Source of the DNA: UBA2386 sp046306335
GTDB taxonomy: Bacteria; Planctomycetota; UBA1135; UBA2386
Reading direction: 5' to 3'
NCBI GenBank assembly: GCA_046306335.1
Contig: JBKDXM010000108.1
Location: forward strand, 1 to 64,000
DNA length: 64,000 nt
The notes beneath the pieces were generated by a model, which was not told the origin of the DNA, did not search any database, and saw nothing but the letters and a program-made list of their open reading frames with translations. A program made the position numbers and the translations under genes. Position 1 is the stretch's first letter. Each line of letters begins with the position of its first letter. This document shows, one piece after another, positions 8,660 through 15,864 of the stretch.

Positions 8660-9539
8660 CAAGCTGCGCCGCTCGTTCCGCGTCGCCGTCGAGCCGGCGG
8701 CGGACGCGGCGCCTGCGTCCGTTCCAGCGCCCGCGCCGTCCGTCGACGGCGCGCCGGGCGCTGCGACGCGCGCGTTCCTGCAGCGGCGGCTCGAAGCATT
8801 CCGTGCGCCGCCGCGGCCGGTCGTCGAGTTGCCGCCGGGCGAGGAACTGGCGACGCCGCAGGGGCCGATCTGGCGGCGGGTCCTGCGGTATCCGTTGGCG
8901 TCGGCGCACGGACGCGCCCCGCTCGCCGCCGTCACTGCGCTCGACGGCGAGCGGCTCGCCGTGCTGGCCAAGGATCCGTCGTTCGCGACGCTGTCGCCGC
9001 GCGAGTGCCTCTTCCTCGACACCGAGACGACCGGCCTGCAGGGCGGTGCTGGCACGGTCGTCTTCGCCTACGGGCTCGGCTTCCTCGACGGCGACGACGT
9101 CTGCGTCGAGCAGCTGTTCCTGCGCGACTTCGGCGAGGAGCCGGCGATGCTGGCGCACGTCGCCGCGCGCATGCGCGAGTTCCCGGTGCCGGTGACGTTC
9201 GTCGGCAAGAGCTTCGACCGCCACCGCATCGCCGCGCGCATGGCCGTGCACAAGGTGCGTGCGCCGGTGCTGACGGCGCGCCACCTCGACCTGTTCCATG
9301 TCGTGCGCCGGCGGCACGCCAAGGAATGGCCGGACACCAAGCTGAAGACCGTCGAAGACCGGCTGTTCGGCCTGCGCCGCACCGACGACCTGCCGGGCAG
9401 CGAGGCGCCGGCGGCGTTCCTGTCGTGGGTGCGCGACCGCACCGGCCCGGTCGACCGCGTGCTCGAGCACAACCGCCTCGACGTGCTCAGCCTCGTCGCG
9501 CTCTTGGGACAGCTCGCCGGTCGCGCTGCCGGCGGCTGA
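8640..9539 (+). CDS. mrfB: RNase H-like DEDD exonuclease, MrfB/YprB family
   Basis: 299 aa, cytoplasmic. After a low-complexity N-terminal 90 residues comes a DnaQ-like fold: FLDTETTGL with Asp127 and Glu129, VGKSFDRHR with Asp193, and HNRLDVLSL with Asp281. The spacing of these four acidic residues closely follows the catalytic set reported for B. subtilis MrfB (Asp107, Glu109, Asp172, Asp262). The GGAGTVVFAYGLGF segment after the first motif and the EQLFLRDFGEEPAML segment are also typical of the YprB family. It is the nuclease partner of the helicase encoded immediately upstream; the genes overlap by 20 nt in different frames. Confidence 0.87.
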   Translation: MVSPDRDKLRRSFRVAVEPAADAAPASVPAPAPSVDGAPGAATRAFLQRRLEAFRAPPRPVVELPPGEELATPQGPIWRRVLRYPLASAHGRAPLAAVTALDGERLAVLAKDPSFATLSPRECLFLDTETTGLQGGAGTVVFAYGLGFLDGDDVCVEQLFLRDFGEEPAMLAHVAARMREFPVPVTFVGKSFDRHRIAARMAVHKVRAPVLTARHLDLFHVVRRRHAKEWPDTKLKTVEDRLFGLRRTDDLPGSEAPAAFLSWVRDRTGPVDRVLEHNRLDVLSLVALLGQLAGRAAGG

Positions 9540-9544
9540 GCCGG

Positions 9545-9550
9545 TACCTT
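9545..9550 (+). promoter_or_regulatory. Candidate -10 box TACCTT
   Basis: TACCTT followed by TGCCG, 53 nt before the ATG of the thioredoxin-like gene at 9604 and directly behind the mrfB stop. It fits the TANNNT pattern repeated in this window. Confidence 0.35.
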
Positions 9551-9603
9551 TGCCGGGTCGGCCGACCGCCGATGGCGCACCGGCGCGATCCGGCGAGGAC
9601 ATC

Positions 9604-10731
9604 ATGAACAGGATCCTGACCACGCTCGCGCTCCTTGCGCTCGGCGCGTGGCTGCCGGCGCAGGCCGGCGGCGACGCGGCCGCGGCGGCCAAGGCCGCGT
9701 ACGACGCGCTGGTCGCGGAGTGGACCGCCGAACAGGCGGCCGCCCGCGCGGCGACGAAGCAGGTGACGGAGTCGGCCGAGTACAAGGCTGCTCGCGACGC
9801 CAAGGACAACGACAAGGCGCGCGCGCTGATGGCCCAGGCCAAGCGCGCCGACGCCAAGGCCTTCGGCCAGCGCGCGCTCGCGCTCGCCGACGCGCACGGC
9901 CCGCACGGCGGCCGCTTCGCCGCCTACGCGGCGACGGCGCTGGTGGGCGACAAGGAGGTCGCCGCGGCGGCCGCCGAGCGGCTCGAACGCAGATTCCTCG
10001 CCGATCCGGCGATGCTGACCGTGCTCGAGTCGCCGATGGGCCTGTTCAGCGCGCTCGGCACCGAGCCGGCGAAGGCGCTGCTCGGCAAGGTCGAGGCCAA
10101 GAACGGCGATGGCATGGCCAGCGCGTGGGCCAAGTACTGGCGCGCGATCCTGCTGCAGCGCGGCAAGCCGACCGACGAACAGAAGGCGGAAGCCGAGGGG
10201 CTGCTGGCCGCGGCCGAAAAGCTCGCTGCCGGCACCGAACTGGCCGACCGTATCGCCGCGCCGCGCTTCCAGAAGGAGCGCCTGCAGGTCGGCATGGCGA
10301 TCCCCGACATCCGCGGCGAGGACATGGACGGCGTGCCGTTCGCGCTCTCCGACTACCGCGGCAAGGTCGTCGTCCTCGACTTCTGGGGATTCTGGTGAGG
10401 CCCCTGCCGGGCCATGATCCCGCACGAGCGGTCGCTCGTGGAACGTCTGAAGGACAAGCCCTTCGCCCTGCTCGGCGTGAACAGTGACGCCGACAAGGCC
10501 TACTACGAGTCGGAGAAGGCGCAGAACGGCGTCAGTTGGCGTTCGTTCTGGAATGGCTCCAAGGGCACGCAGGGCCCGATCTCGGGCAAGTGGAACGTGC
10601 GCGGCTGGCCGACGATCTACGTCGTCGACCACAAGGGCGTGATCCGCTACATGAACGTGCGCGGCGAGGCGATGGACAAGGCCGTCGACCAGCTGCTCGC
10701 CGAGATGACGGCGGACGGCGCCGGCAAGTAG
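9604..10731 (+). CDS. Exported TlpA-like thioredoxin, probable selenoprotein (in-frame TGA as Sec265)
   Basis: 375 aa if the TGA at 10396-10398 is read through. Signal peptide 1-20 (LPAQA), a helical Ala/Lys-rich domain to about 225, then a TlpA/redoxin domain. The active site reads FWGFW-TGA-GPCRAM: the TGA replaces the first, nucleophilic Cys of the thioredoxin CxxC motif, giving UxxC with resolving Cys268. The frame continues without interruption for 110 codons, keeping fold motifs LLGVNSD, WNVRGWPTIYVVDHKG. The next gene is a full-length paralogue that aligns across the TGA. A SECIS-like hairpin lies at the right distance downstream. Alternative: a TGC to TGA nonsense mutation making a pseudogene. 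Start ATG 9604 follows GGCGAGGACATC. Likely a periplasmic or membrane-associated thiol/selenol reductase or isomerase. Confidence 0.78.
10423..10440 (+). promoter_or_regulatory. SECIS-like hairpin downstream of in-frame UGA
   Basis: CACGAGC-GGTC-GCTCGTG forms a perfect 7-bp stem with a GGUC tetraloop. The loop starts 31 nt after the UGA, inside the range accepted for bacterial SECIS elements, and has G in the first loop positions as SelB binding requires; E. coli fdhF also shows GGUC at its apex. A second GC hairpin (10399-10413) sits directly after the UGA. The paralogue at 10938 lacks this hairpin although its protein is similar, which argues against a coding coincidence. Confidence 0.6.
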
Positions 10732-10899
10732 CGGGCGCGGCGCTGGCGCGCTGGTCGGTTGCGCCCGTCGTGCGCTCCGCGTGGTTCGTCGGCGACGACG
10801 AGCTGCCCGGCCTGCTCGGCGACGCTCCGCGACCGGCGGGATTCGTGCGCGCCGGCAAGCGCGTGTTCGTCGCCGTCGACGCCGGGGCACGCCGGCGGG

Positions 10900-10905
10900 T
10901 ATCCT
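10900..10905 (+). promoter_or_regulatory. Candidate -10 box TATCCT
   Basis: TATCCT followed by GCGGC, 32 nt before the ATG at 10938. It suggests that the second thioredoxin-like gene can be transcribed separately from the first, from which it is parted by about 200 nt without an evident gene. Confidence 0.4.
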
Positions 10906-10937
10906 GCGGCAGCGGCGTCGGGCCGCGCCCACGTGCC

Positions 10938-12086
10938 ATGACCGCATCGCGCCGCCTGCTGACCTGCCTCGCCGTCGTCGGCTGGTTCGCGACGCGGCTT
11001 GCGGCCCAGTCCGATCCGGTCGCCGCGGCGAACGCCGAACTCGAAGCCCTCCTCGCCGAGTGGCGAGCCGCGCAGGCCGCGTACCTGGACGCCATGCTGG
11101 CGCTCGCCGACTCGCCCGCGCTGGTCGAAGCGCGGCAAAAGGGCGACATGACGCGGCTGCGGGAGTTGCGCGCCAGTGCCGTCGAACCGGATCCGGGGGT
11201 GTTCGGCCGGCGCGCGCTGGCGCTCGCGGACAAGTACGACGACCACGGTGGTGCCTTGGTGGTCGCCGCTGCGGTGCGCTTCAGTGGCGATCTGGCGGTC
11301 GCGCTGGAGGCGGCGGACCGGCTCGGCGGCCGCTACGTGATGGATCCGGCGCTGCTCGTCTTCATGCAGCAGCCGGCGCCGTTGCTGGCGGCCGTCGGCT
11401 GGGATCGCGCCATCACGCTGCTGACGCGCATCGAAGAGGCGCACGAAGACGACATGGTCGCTGCCTGGGCGAAGTACTGGCTCGCGCGGTCGCTGGTCGG
11501 CGGCCAGAAGGAGGCGCAAGGCAGCGCCCGGGTCGCCGGCTTGCTCGCGGCGGCCGAGCGCCTCGCGGTCGGCACGCCGCTCGCGGAGCGCATCGCCGCG
11601 CCGCGTTTCCAGAAGGAGCGGCTGCAGGTCGGCATGATTGCGCCGGACCTCGTCGGCGAGGACATGGCGGGCTTGCCGCTGCGTCTGTCCGACCTGCGCG
11701 GCAAGGTCGTGGTGCTGTGGTTCTGGAGCTTCGCCAACTCCAACTGCCGGGCGCAGCTGCCCAAGATGGTGCAGTTGCATCAGGACTGGCAGGGCAAGCC
11801 GCTCGTGGTGCTCGGCGTCAATGCCGACGTCAATGCGGACTTCTACGCCCGATCCCGCAAGCATTCCGGCGTCGAATGGCGCTCGTTCCGCGACGGCCAG
11901 GACGGCCAGTCGGGGCCGATCGCGACGCGCTGGAACGTGCGCACGTGGCCGACCTGCTACGTGTTCGACCACGATGGCCTGATCCAGTTCCACGGCAGCG
12001 ACGCGCTGCCCGCCGACGGGCTGCTGGCGTCGCTGGTCGCGGCCGCCCTCGCCGCGCCCGCCGTGCGCGCGGCGGACGGGCGCTGA
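10938..12086 (+). CDS. Exported TlpA-like protein, paralogue of the preceding gene with NxxC active site
   Basis: 382 aa, same layout as the upstream protein: signal peptide to about residue 27 (RLAAQ), helical N-terminal domain, TlpA-like C-terminal domain. The proteins share long matches, such as RIAAPRFQKERLQVGM and the stretch LLGVN/VLGVN to the end. At the active site this copy reads FANSNCRAQ: Asn267 stands where the other has Sec and Cys270 is retained. A one-Cys site cannot do a classical dithiol exchange, so it may act as a binding partner, a monothiol enzyme, or be a diverged copy. Tandem duplication with different active-site residues is clear; biochemical role is not. Confidence 0.85.
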   Translation: MTASRRLLTCLAVVGWFATRLAAQSDPVAAANAELEALLAEWRAAQAAYLDAMLALADSPALVEARQKGDMTRLRELRASAVEPDPGVFGRRALALADKYDDHGGALVVAAAVRFSGDLAVALEAADRLGGRYVMDPALLVFMQQPAPLLAAVGWDRAITLLTRIEEAHEDDMVAAWAKYWLARSLVGGQKEAQGSARVAGLLAAAERLAVGTPLAERIAAPRFQKERLQVGMIAPDLVGEDMAGLPLRLSDLRGKVVVLWFWSFANSNCRAQLPKMVQLHQDWQGKPLVVLGVNADVNADFYARSRKHSGVEWRSFRDGQDGQSGPIATRWNVRTWPTCYVFDHDGLIQFHGSDALPADGLLASLVAAALAAPAVRAADGR

Positions 12087-12104
12087 AGGGGCGCGGATCG
12101 GTCG

Positions 12105-12350
12105 TTACCCGGTGACGCCATCGCGCCGGCGCGGCCGCGGCGGCGGGACCGGATCGTGGCCAGGTTCGCAGAACGGTTGGCAGCGCAGCAGCCGCCACGT
12201 CGTCAGCCAGACGCCGCGGATGGCGCCGTGCCGCCGCAGCGCGTCGAGCGCGTAACGCGAGCACGTCGGGTCGAATCGGCACGTCGGCGGCTTCCACGAG
12301 CCGATCAGCAGCCGATACAGCCAGATCGGCGCCATCAGCAGCCACTTCAT
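12105..12350 (-). CDS. yidD: Membrane protein insertion efficiency factor YidD
   Basis: 81 aa. Carries the family signature CRFDPTCSRYALDALRRHGAIRG in two parts, followed by TTWRLLRCQPFCEPGHDPVP. YidD proteins are small amphipathic inner-membrane-associated proteins that help YidC-dependent insertion and are classically encoded directly after rnpA. Start ATG at 12350 overlaps the end of rnpA by 4 nt, and the size is normal for the family. The final 12 residues are Pro/Arg rich. Confidence 0.93.
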   Translation of the reverse strand: MKWLLMAPIWLYRLLIGSWKPPTCRFDPTCSRYALDALRRHGAIRGVWLTTWRLLRCQPFCEPGHDPVPPPRPRRRDGVTG

Positions 12351-12742
12351 GGCGCCGGGGTCCGGCGGCGGTCGCTGCCACCGGCGAGCGCTTTGTGGAC
12401 GAGGTGCACGAGTTCGGCGCGCAGCGCCGCCAGCGGGAAGTCGTCGGCGCGCTGGCGCGGGATCAGCACCAGGTCCACGGCGGCCGGCAACCGGTGGCGC
12501 TCGAGGCGGAAGGCCTCGCGCAGCAGGCGCTTGAGCTTGTTGCGTCGGACGGCGCCGCCGTGGTCCTTGCTGACCGAGACGCCCAGGCGCGGCGAGGCAT
12601 CGCTGCCATGGCGTCCTGGCAGCGCGACGACGGTGAGCCACTGGCCGGCGGCCCGCCGGCCGCGCTGGTAGACGCTGCGGAAGTGGCGCTGGGTGCGCAG
12701 CCGCCGCTGCCGCGGCAGCCGCGCGTCGCCGGTCGTCGCCAT
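12347..12742 (-). CDS. rnpA: Ribonuclease P protein component
   Basis: 131 aa basic protein. The conserved RNR segment is present as VSVSKDHGGAVRRNKLKRL followed by LREAF, preceded by RTQRHFRSVYQRGRR and WLTVVALP, the usual order for RnpA, the protein subunit that helps the RNase P RNA mature tRNA 5' ends. It lies 2 nt behind the TPR lipoprotein gene and overlaps yidD. The near-universal upstream partner rpmH is not here; a lipoprotein gene takes its position. Confidence 0.92.
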   Translation of the reverse strand: MATTGDARLPRQRRLRTQRHFRSVYQRGRRAAGQWLTVVALPGRHGSDASPRLGVSVSKDHGGAVRRNKLKRLLREAFRLERHRLPAAVDLVLIPRQRADDFPLAALRAELVHLVHKALAGGSDRRRTPAP

Positions 12743-12744
12743 CC

Positions 12745-13725
12745 TCAGCGCTCGATCGCCTTCAGCGCGAAGGCCGCCTTCTCGCCGGTGCTCGGCACCG
12801 TCGGGTCGGCCAGGAAACGCCGGAAGTCCGCCTTCGCCTCTTCGGCCCGCCCGACCTCGAGCAGCACGCGACCCCGGTTGTAGTAGTCGATCGTGCGCCG
12901 CGGGTCGATCTCCAGGATGCGGTCGAGCTGCGCCAGCGCGAGGTCGAACTGCTTGCGGGCGTAGTGGTGTTCCGCGACGAGCTGGCGGACGCCGAGCTCT
13001 TCGCCGCGCAGCATGCGCAGCAACTCCAACTGGTCGGCTTCGTAGTCGGCGTTGTTGGTGCGCTCGATCTCCTTGCGCACCTGCTCCTGGGCCTTCTGCA
13101 TCTGCTCCTGGAAGGCCTTGGCCTCGGCGACGAACGCGGCGTCGTCGCCGCGCTGCAGGGCGATCTGCAGCCGGTGGTTGTGGGCCAGGCGCAGCAGTTC
13201 GCCGCGCTCGACCAGTTCGGCCAGCAACGTGTCGGCCTGCCGCAGCAGGCGCTCCGACTCCGCCCGCTGGGCGGTCGCCTGTTCGCGCATGCCCTGCGGA
13301 TCCTGTTCGGCGACCGCCCGCGCGGCCTGGCCATCGAGGCGGATCGCCTCGCCCAAGCGGCGCAATCCCTGCTTCTGCAGCGCCCGGCCGTAGTTCAGCA
13401 GCAGGTACGGCTCGTGCCGGCTGAGCGAGCGCTCGTCGTACATGCGCTGCAGCAGTTCCGTGGCGGCGTCGAGCTGGCGGTGGTCGGTGCCGAAGGCATC
13501 GCCGCTGCGCAGCAGCAGGATGCCGCCCTTCATGGCGTTGAGCTTGTAGTCGTCTGGAGCGATCTCCAGGCCGCGCTCGATCTGGGTCAGCGACTGGTCG
13601 TAGCGGCCGCCGTCGAAGTAGATGGCGGCGCGGCGCTGGTAGCCCGCCAGTTCGGTGGCTTCCTCCGACGACAGCGACGAGCACGCGCAGGCGAGCAGGA
13701 GGGACAGGATGGCGTAGGAGCGCAT
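12745..13725 (-). CDS. TPR-containing lipoprotein
   Basis: 326 aa. N-terminal signal with lipobox LLLACACSS (acylated Cys about 15), so anchored to a membrane. At least two TPR-like units are visible: AIYFDGGRYDQSLTQIERGLEIAPDDY near 35-60 and the C-terminal AQLDRILEIDPRRTIDYYNRGRVLLEVG. The middle (about 150-240) is a long charged helix, EAKAFQEQMQKAQEQVRKEIER, likely coiled coil. It probably scaffolds protein contacts at the cell envelope. It is the first gene of the unit with rnpA and yidD; the gap to rnpA is only 2 nt. No catalytic motif. Confidence 0.75.
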   Translation of the reverse strand: MRSYAILSLLLACACSSLSSEEATELAGYQRRAAIYFDGGRYDQSLTQIERGLEIAPDDYKLNAMKGGILLLRSGDAFGTDHRQLDAATELLQRMYDERSLSRHEPYLLLNYGRALQKQGLRRLGEAIRLDGQAARAVAEQDPQGMREQATAQRAESERLLRQADTLLAELVERGELLRLAHNHRLQIALQRGDDAAFVAEAKAFQEQMQKAQEQVRKEIERTNNADYEADQLELLRMLRGEELGVRQLVAEHHYARKQFDLALAQLDRILEIDPRRTIDYYNRGRVLLEVGRAEEAKADFRRFLADPTVPSTGEKAAFALKAIER

Positions 13726-13775
13726 GCGGTGGCGGCACGACGCCGGCGCGCGGATGCGGCGGCCGGACCCGGCGC

Positions 13776-13781
13776 AGGATA
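13776..13781 (-). promoter_or_regulatory. Candidate -10 box TATCCT for the lipoprotein-rnpA-yidD unit
   Basis: On the minus strand TATCCT followed by GCGCC, 50 nt before the start codon at 13725. It matches the hexamer form found ahead of other genes in the window. Confidence 0.35.
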
Positions 13782-13891
13782 CGTCCCGACGACCGCCGGT
13801 GTCGAGCCGCCGCGGCGAGGACCCGGTCGACCGCCGCGGCGCTGCGATTGTTGCAGTTTCGTCGTGGCCTTGCCGGGTCCGGTGCGCTGGT

Positions 13892-13897
13892 TACCGT
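13892..13897 (+). promoter_or_regulatory. Candidate -10 box TACCGT
   Basis: TACCGT followed by GCGCC, 20 nt before the ATG at 13918; a short leader of roughly 12-14 nt would result. Confidence 0.35.
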
Positions 13898-13917
13898 GCG
13901 CCCGCATCGACGCTGCC

Positions 13918-15216
13918 ATGCCCCAACGTTCCTCGCGCCGTTCCTTCCTGCAGTCCTCCGTGCACGCCGCCGCGGCCGTGACCGCCACCGGTTCGCTCGC
14001 CGCGCTGCGCGCCGCCGGCCCCGTGCACCAGGGCGGCGGCACCCTGCGCATCGGCGTCGTCGGCATCGGTGGCCGCGGGTCGGGCGCCGCCGTCCAGGCG
14101 ATCCGCGCGCACAAGGGCAACGTGTTGCACGCCGTCGGCGACGCGTTCGTCGATCGCCTCGAAGGCGGCGTCGAGGCGGTCACCGAGGCGCTCACCGAAT
14201 CCGGGCTGCAGGATCGCGTCCAGGCGCCCCGGGAGCGCCGCTTCGTCGGGCTCGACGCGATCGATCAGGTCCTCGCGACCGGCGTCGACGCGGTCGTGCT
14301 GGCGTCGCCGCCCGGATTCCGGCCGCTGCAGATCGAGAAGGCCGTGGCCAAGGGCGTGCACGTCTTCGCCGAGAAGCCGGTGGCGACCGACGCGCCGGGC
14401 GTGCGCCGCGTGCTCGCGGCCTGCGAAGTCGCCCGCCGCAAGGGACTGTCGATCGTCAGCGGGCTCTGCTACCGCTACCACGACGGGCGGCGGGCCGTCG
14501 TGCAGCGGCTGCAGGACGGCGGCGTCGGTGACATCCTGACGATGCAGGGCAACTACGTCACCGGCGAGCTGTGGAGCTTCGACCCGAAGCCGGAGTGGTC
14601 GCCGCTGGAGACGCAGCTGCGCAACTGGCTGTACTACCCGTGGCTGTCCGGCGACCTGATCGCCGAACAGCACATCCACACGCTCGACGTGATGGCCTGG
14701 ATCAAGCGCGACGTCTACCCGGTGGCGTGCGTGTCGCTCGGCGGCCGGCAGAAGCGCACGGCGCCGAAGTTCGGCACCTGCTACGACCACTTCGCGACCG
14801 TCTACGAGTGGGAGGACGGCACGCGCGGCTACAGCTACTGCCGGCAGCAGGACGGCTGCTGGCGCGACGTCAACGAGTACGTGCACGGCACCGAAGGCAA
14901 GGCCAACGTCTTCCAGCACACGATCACCGGCAAGAACGAGTGGCGCTACGCCGGCAAGATCCGCGACATGTACCAGAGCGAGCACGACGAGATGTTCGCC
15001 GCGCTGCACGGCGGCAAGCGCATCGACAACGGCGACTACATGTGCAAGAGCACGCTGATGGCGCTGATGGGGCGCATGGCCGCGTACACCGGCAAGCGGG
15101 TGACGTGGGACGAGGCCATGAACAGCCAGGAACTGCTCGTGCCCGAGCGCCTGGCCTGGACCGACGAGCCGCCGCGTCACGAAGTCCCGATTCCGGGCAT
15201 CACGCGGTTCTCGTAG
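13918..15216 (+). CDS. Tat-exported Gfo/Idh/MocA family oxidoreductase
   Basis: 432 aa. Twin-arginine leader SRRSFLQSSVHAAAAVTAT (residues 5-24) directs folded export with bound cofactor. The Rossmann fingerprint LRIGVVGIGGRGSG follows, then the family EKP motif VFAEKPVATDAPG near 155, which contributes to NAD(P) and substrate binding, and a C-terminal sheet domain with GDLIAEQHIHTLDVMAW and its catalytic His candidates. Planctomycetes carry many such exported dehydrogenases, generally assumed to act on sugars or sugar derivatives; the substrate cannot be read from the sequence. It stands alone, with its own promoter-like hexamer. Confidence 0.9.
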   Translation: MPQRSSRRSFLQSSVHAAAAVTATGSLAALRAAGPVHQGGGTLRIGVVGIGGRGSGAAVQAIRAHKGNVLHAVGDAFVDRLEGGVEAVTEALTESGLQDRVQAPRERRFVGLDAIDQVLATGVDAVVLASPPGFRPLQIEKAVAKGVHVFAEKPVATDAPGVRRVLAACEVARRKGLSIVSGLCYRYHDGRRAVVQRLQDGGVGDILTMQGNYVTGELWSFDPKPEWSPLETQLRNWLYYPWLSGDLIAEQHIHTLDVMAWIKRDVYPVACVSLGGRQKRTAPKFGTCYDHFATVYEWEDGTRGYSYCRQQDGCWRDVNEYVHGTEGKANVFQHTITGKNEWRYAGKIRDMYQSEHDEMFAALHGGKRIDNGDYMCKSTLMALMGRMAAYTGKRVTWDEAMNSQELLVPERLAWTDEPPRHEVPIPGITRFS

Positions 15217-15293
15217 CGTCGATGGCATGCGGCGGTCGCTTCGCCGACGGGCGCGCCGCCATTCCGCGGCTGCGCCCCTTGTCGTAGTCCGGC

Positions 15294-15299
15294 TAGACT
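15294..15299 (+). promoter_or_regulatory. Candidate -10 box TAGACT
   Basis: TAGACT, 14 nt before the ATG at 15314. Predicted leader of only a few nucleotides. Confidence 0.35.
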
Positions 15300-15313
15300 C
15301 CGATGTGCAACCC

Positions 15314-15832
15314 ATGCTGGAGGGCGCGAGTAAGGCGGGTGATGTCGGCGCAGGCGCGGTCGCGACGGGCGCCGCTGTGAGCAGCGACGCCGGCGTGCGC
15401 CGCGGGCCGGACCGCCGCAAGCGGCCGACGCCGATGTTCAGCCGCTACGTGCTGTTCGGCGGTCGTCGCATGCACGTCCGGCGCGCCGACGAGCGCGAGG
15501 GCGCGTTCGTCGACGTCCACGGCGCCGGCGTCTTCGTGATCGTGGTCGGCATCGTCGCGCTGAACCTGCTCGACGCCTGGTTCACGCTGCTGTTCCTGTC
15601 GCACGGCGGCCAGGAGCTCAACCCGATCGTGCAATGGCTGCTGGAGTCGCCCTGGCACCCCTGGCCCTTCGTCGGCATGAAGACGATCGGCATCGGCTTC
15701 GCCTGCATGTTCCTGGCCATGGCGCGCAACTTCCAGGCGGCGCGCCTGGGCCTGTGGGCCGTCTTCCTCGGCTACACCGCCCTGCTCGGCTGGCACCTCT
15801 ACTTGCTGGCCGGCTTGGCGCGCGCCGAGTGA
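15314..15832 (+). CDS. DUF5658-family small membrane protein
   Basis: 172 aa. A charged N-terminal third including RRGPDRRKRPTPMFSRY and FGGRR precedes three membrane segments: VFVIVVGIVALNLLDAWF, FVGMKTIGIGFACMFLAMA and LGLWAVFLGYTALLGWHLYL. The NLLDAWFTLLFLSHGGQELNPI region matches the core of DUF5658, a family of unknown role; the LLDxxxT and ELNP motifs are its landmarks. The start at ATG 15314 is preferred because of the promoter-like hexamer just before it; an internal ATG at MFSRY is possible. Followed after 32 nt by a glycosyltransferase, but no functional link is evident. Confidence 0.7.
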   Translation: MLEGASKAGDVGAGAVATGAAVSSDAGVRRGPDRRKRPTPMFSRYVLFGGRRMHVRRADEREGAFVDVHGAGVFVIVVGIVALNLLDAWFTLLFLSHGGQELNPIVQWLLESPWHPWPFVGMKTIGIGFACMFLAMARNFQAARLGLWAVFLGYTALLGWHLYLLAGLARAE

Positions 15833-15853
15833 CGGGCCGCGTCGCCGGCCGTA

Positions 15854-15859
15854 TAGCAC
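15854..15859 (+). promoter_or_regulatory. Candidate -10 box (TATAGCAC region)
   Basis: TAGCAC at 15854-15859, part of TATAGCAC, lies 5 nt before the ATG at 15865 with the spacer CGGCG, nearly identical to the leaderless arrangements at 3915 and 29267. Confidence 0.4.
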
Positions 15860-15864
15860 CGGCG

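Noticed and set aside
9604..12086. General reassignment of TGA as a sense codon
   Set aside because: TGA ends many intact genes here, for example in ATGA and GTGA overlaps; only this one lies inside a conserved motif.
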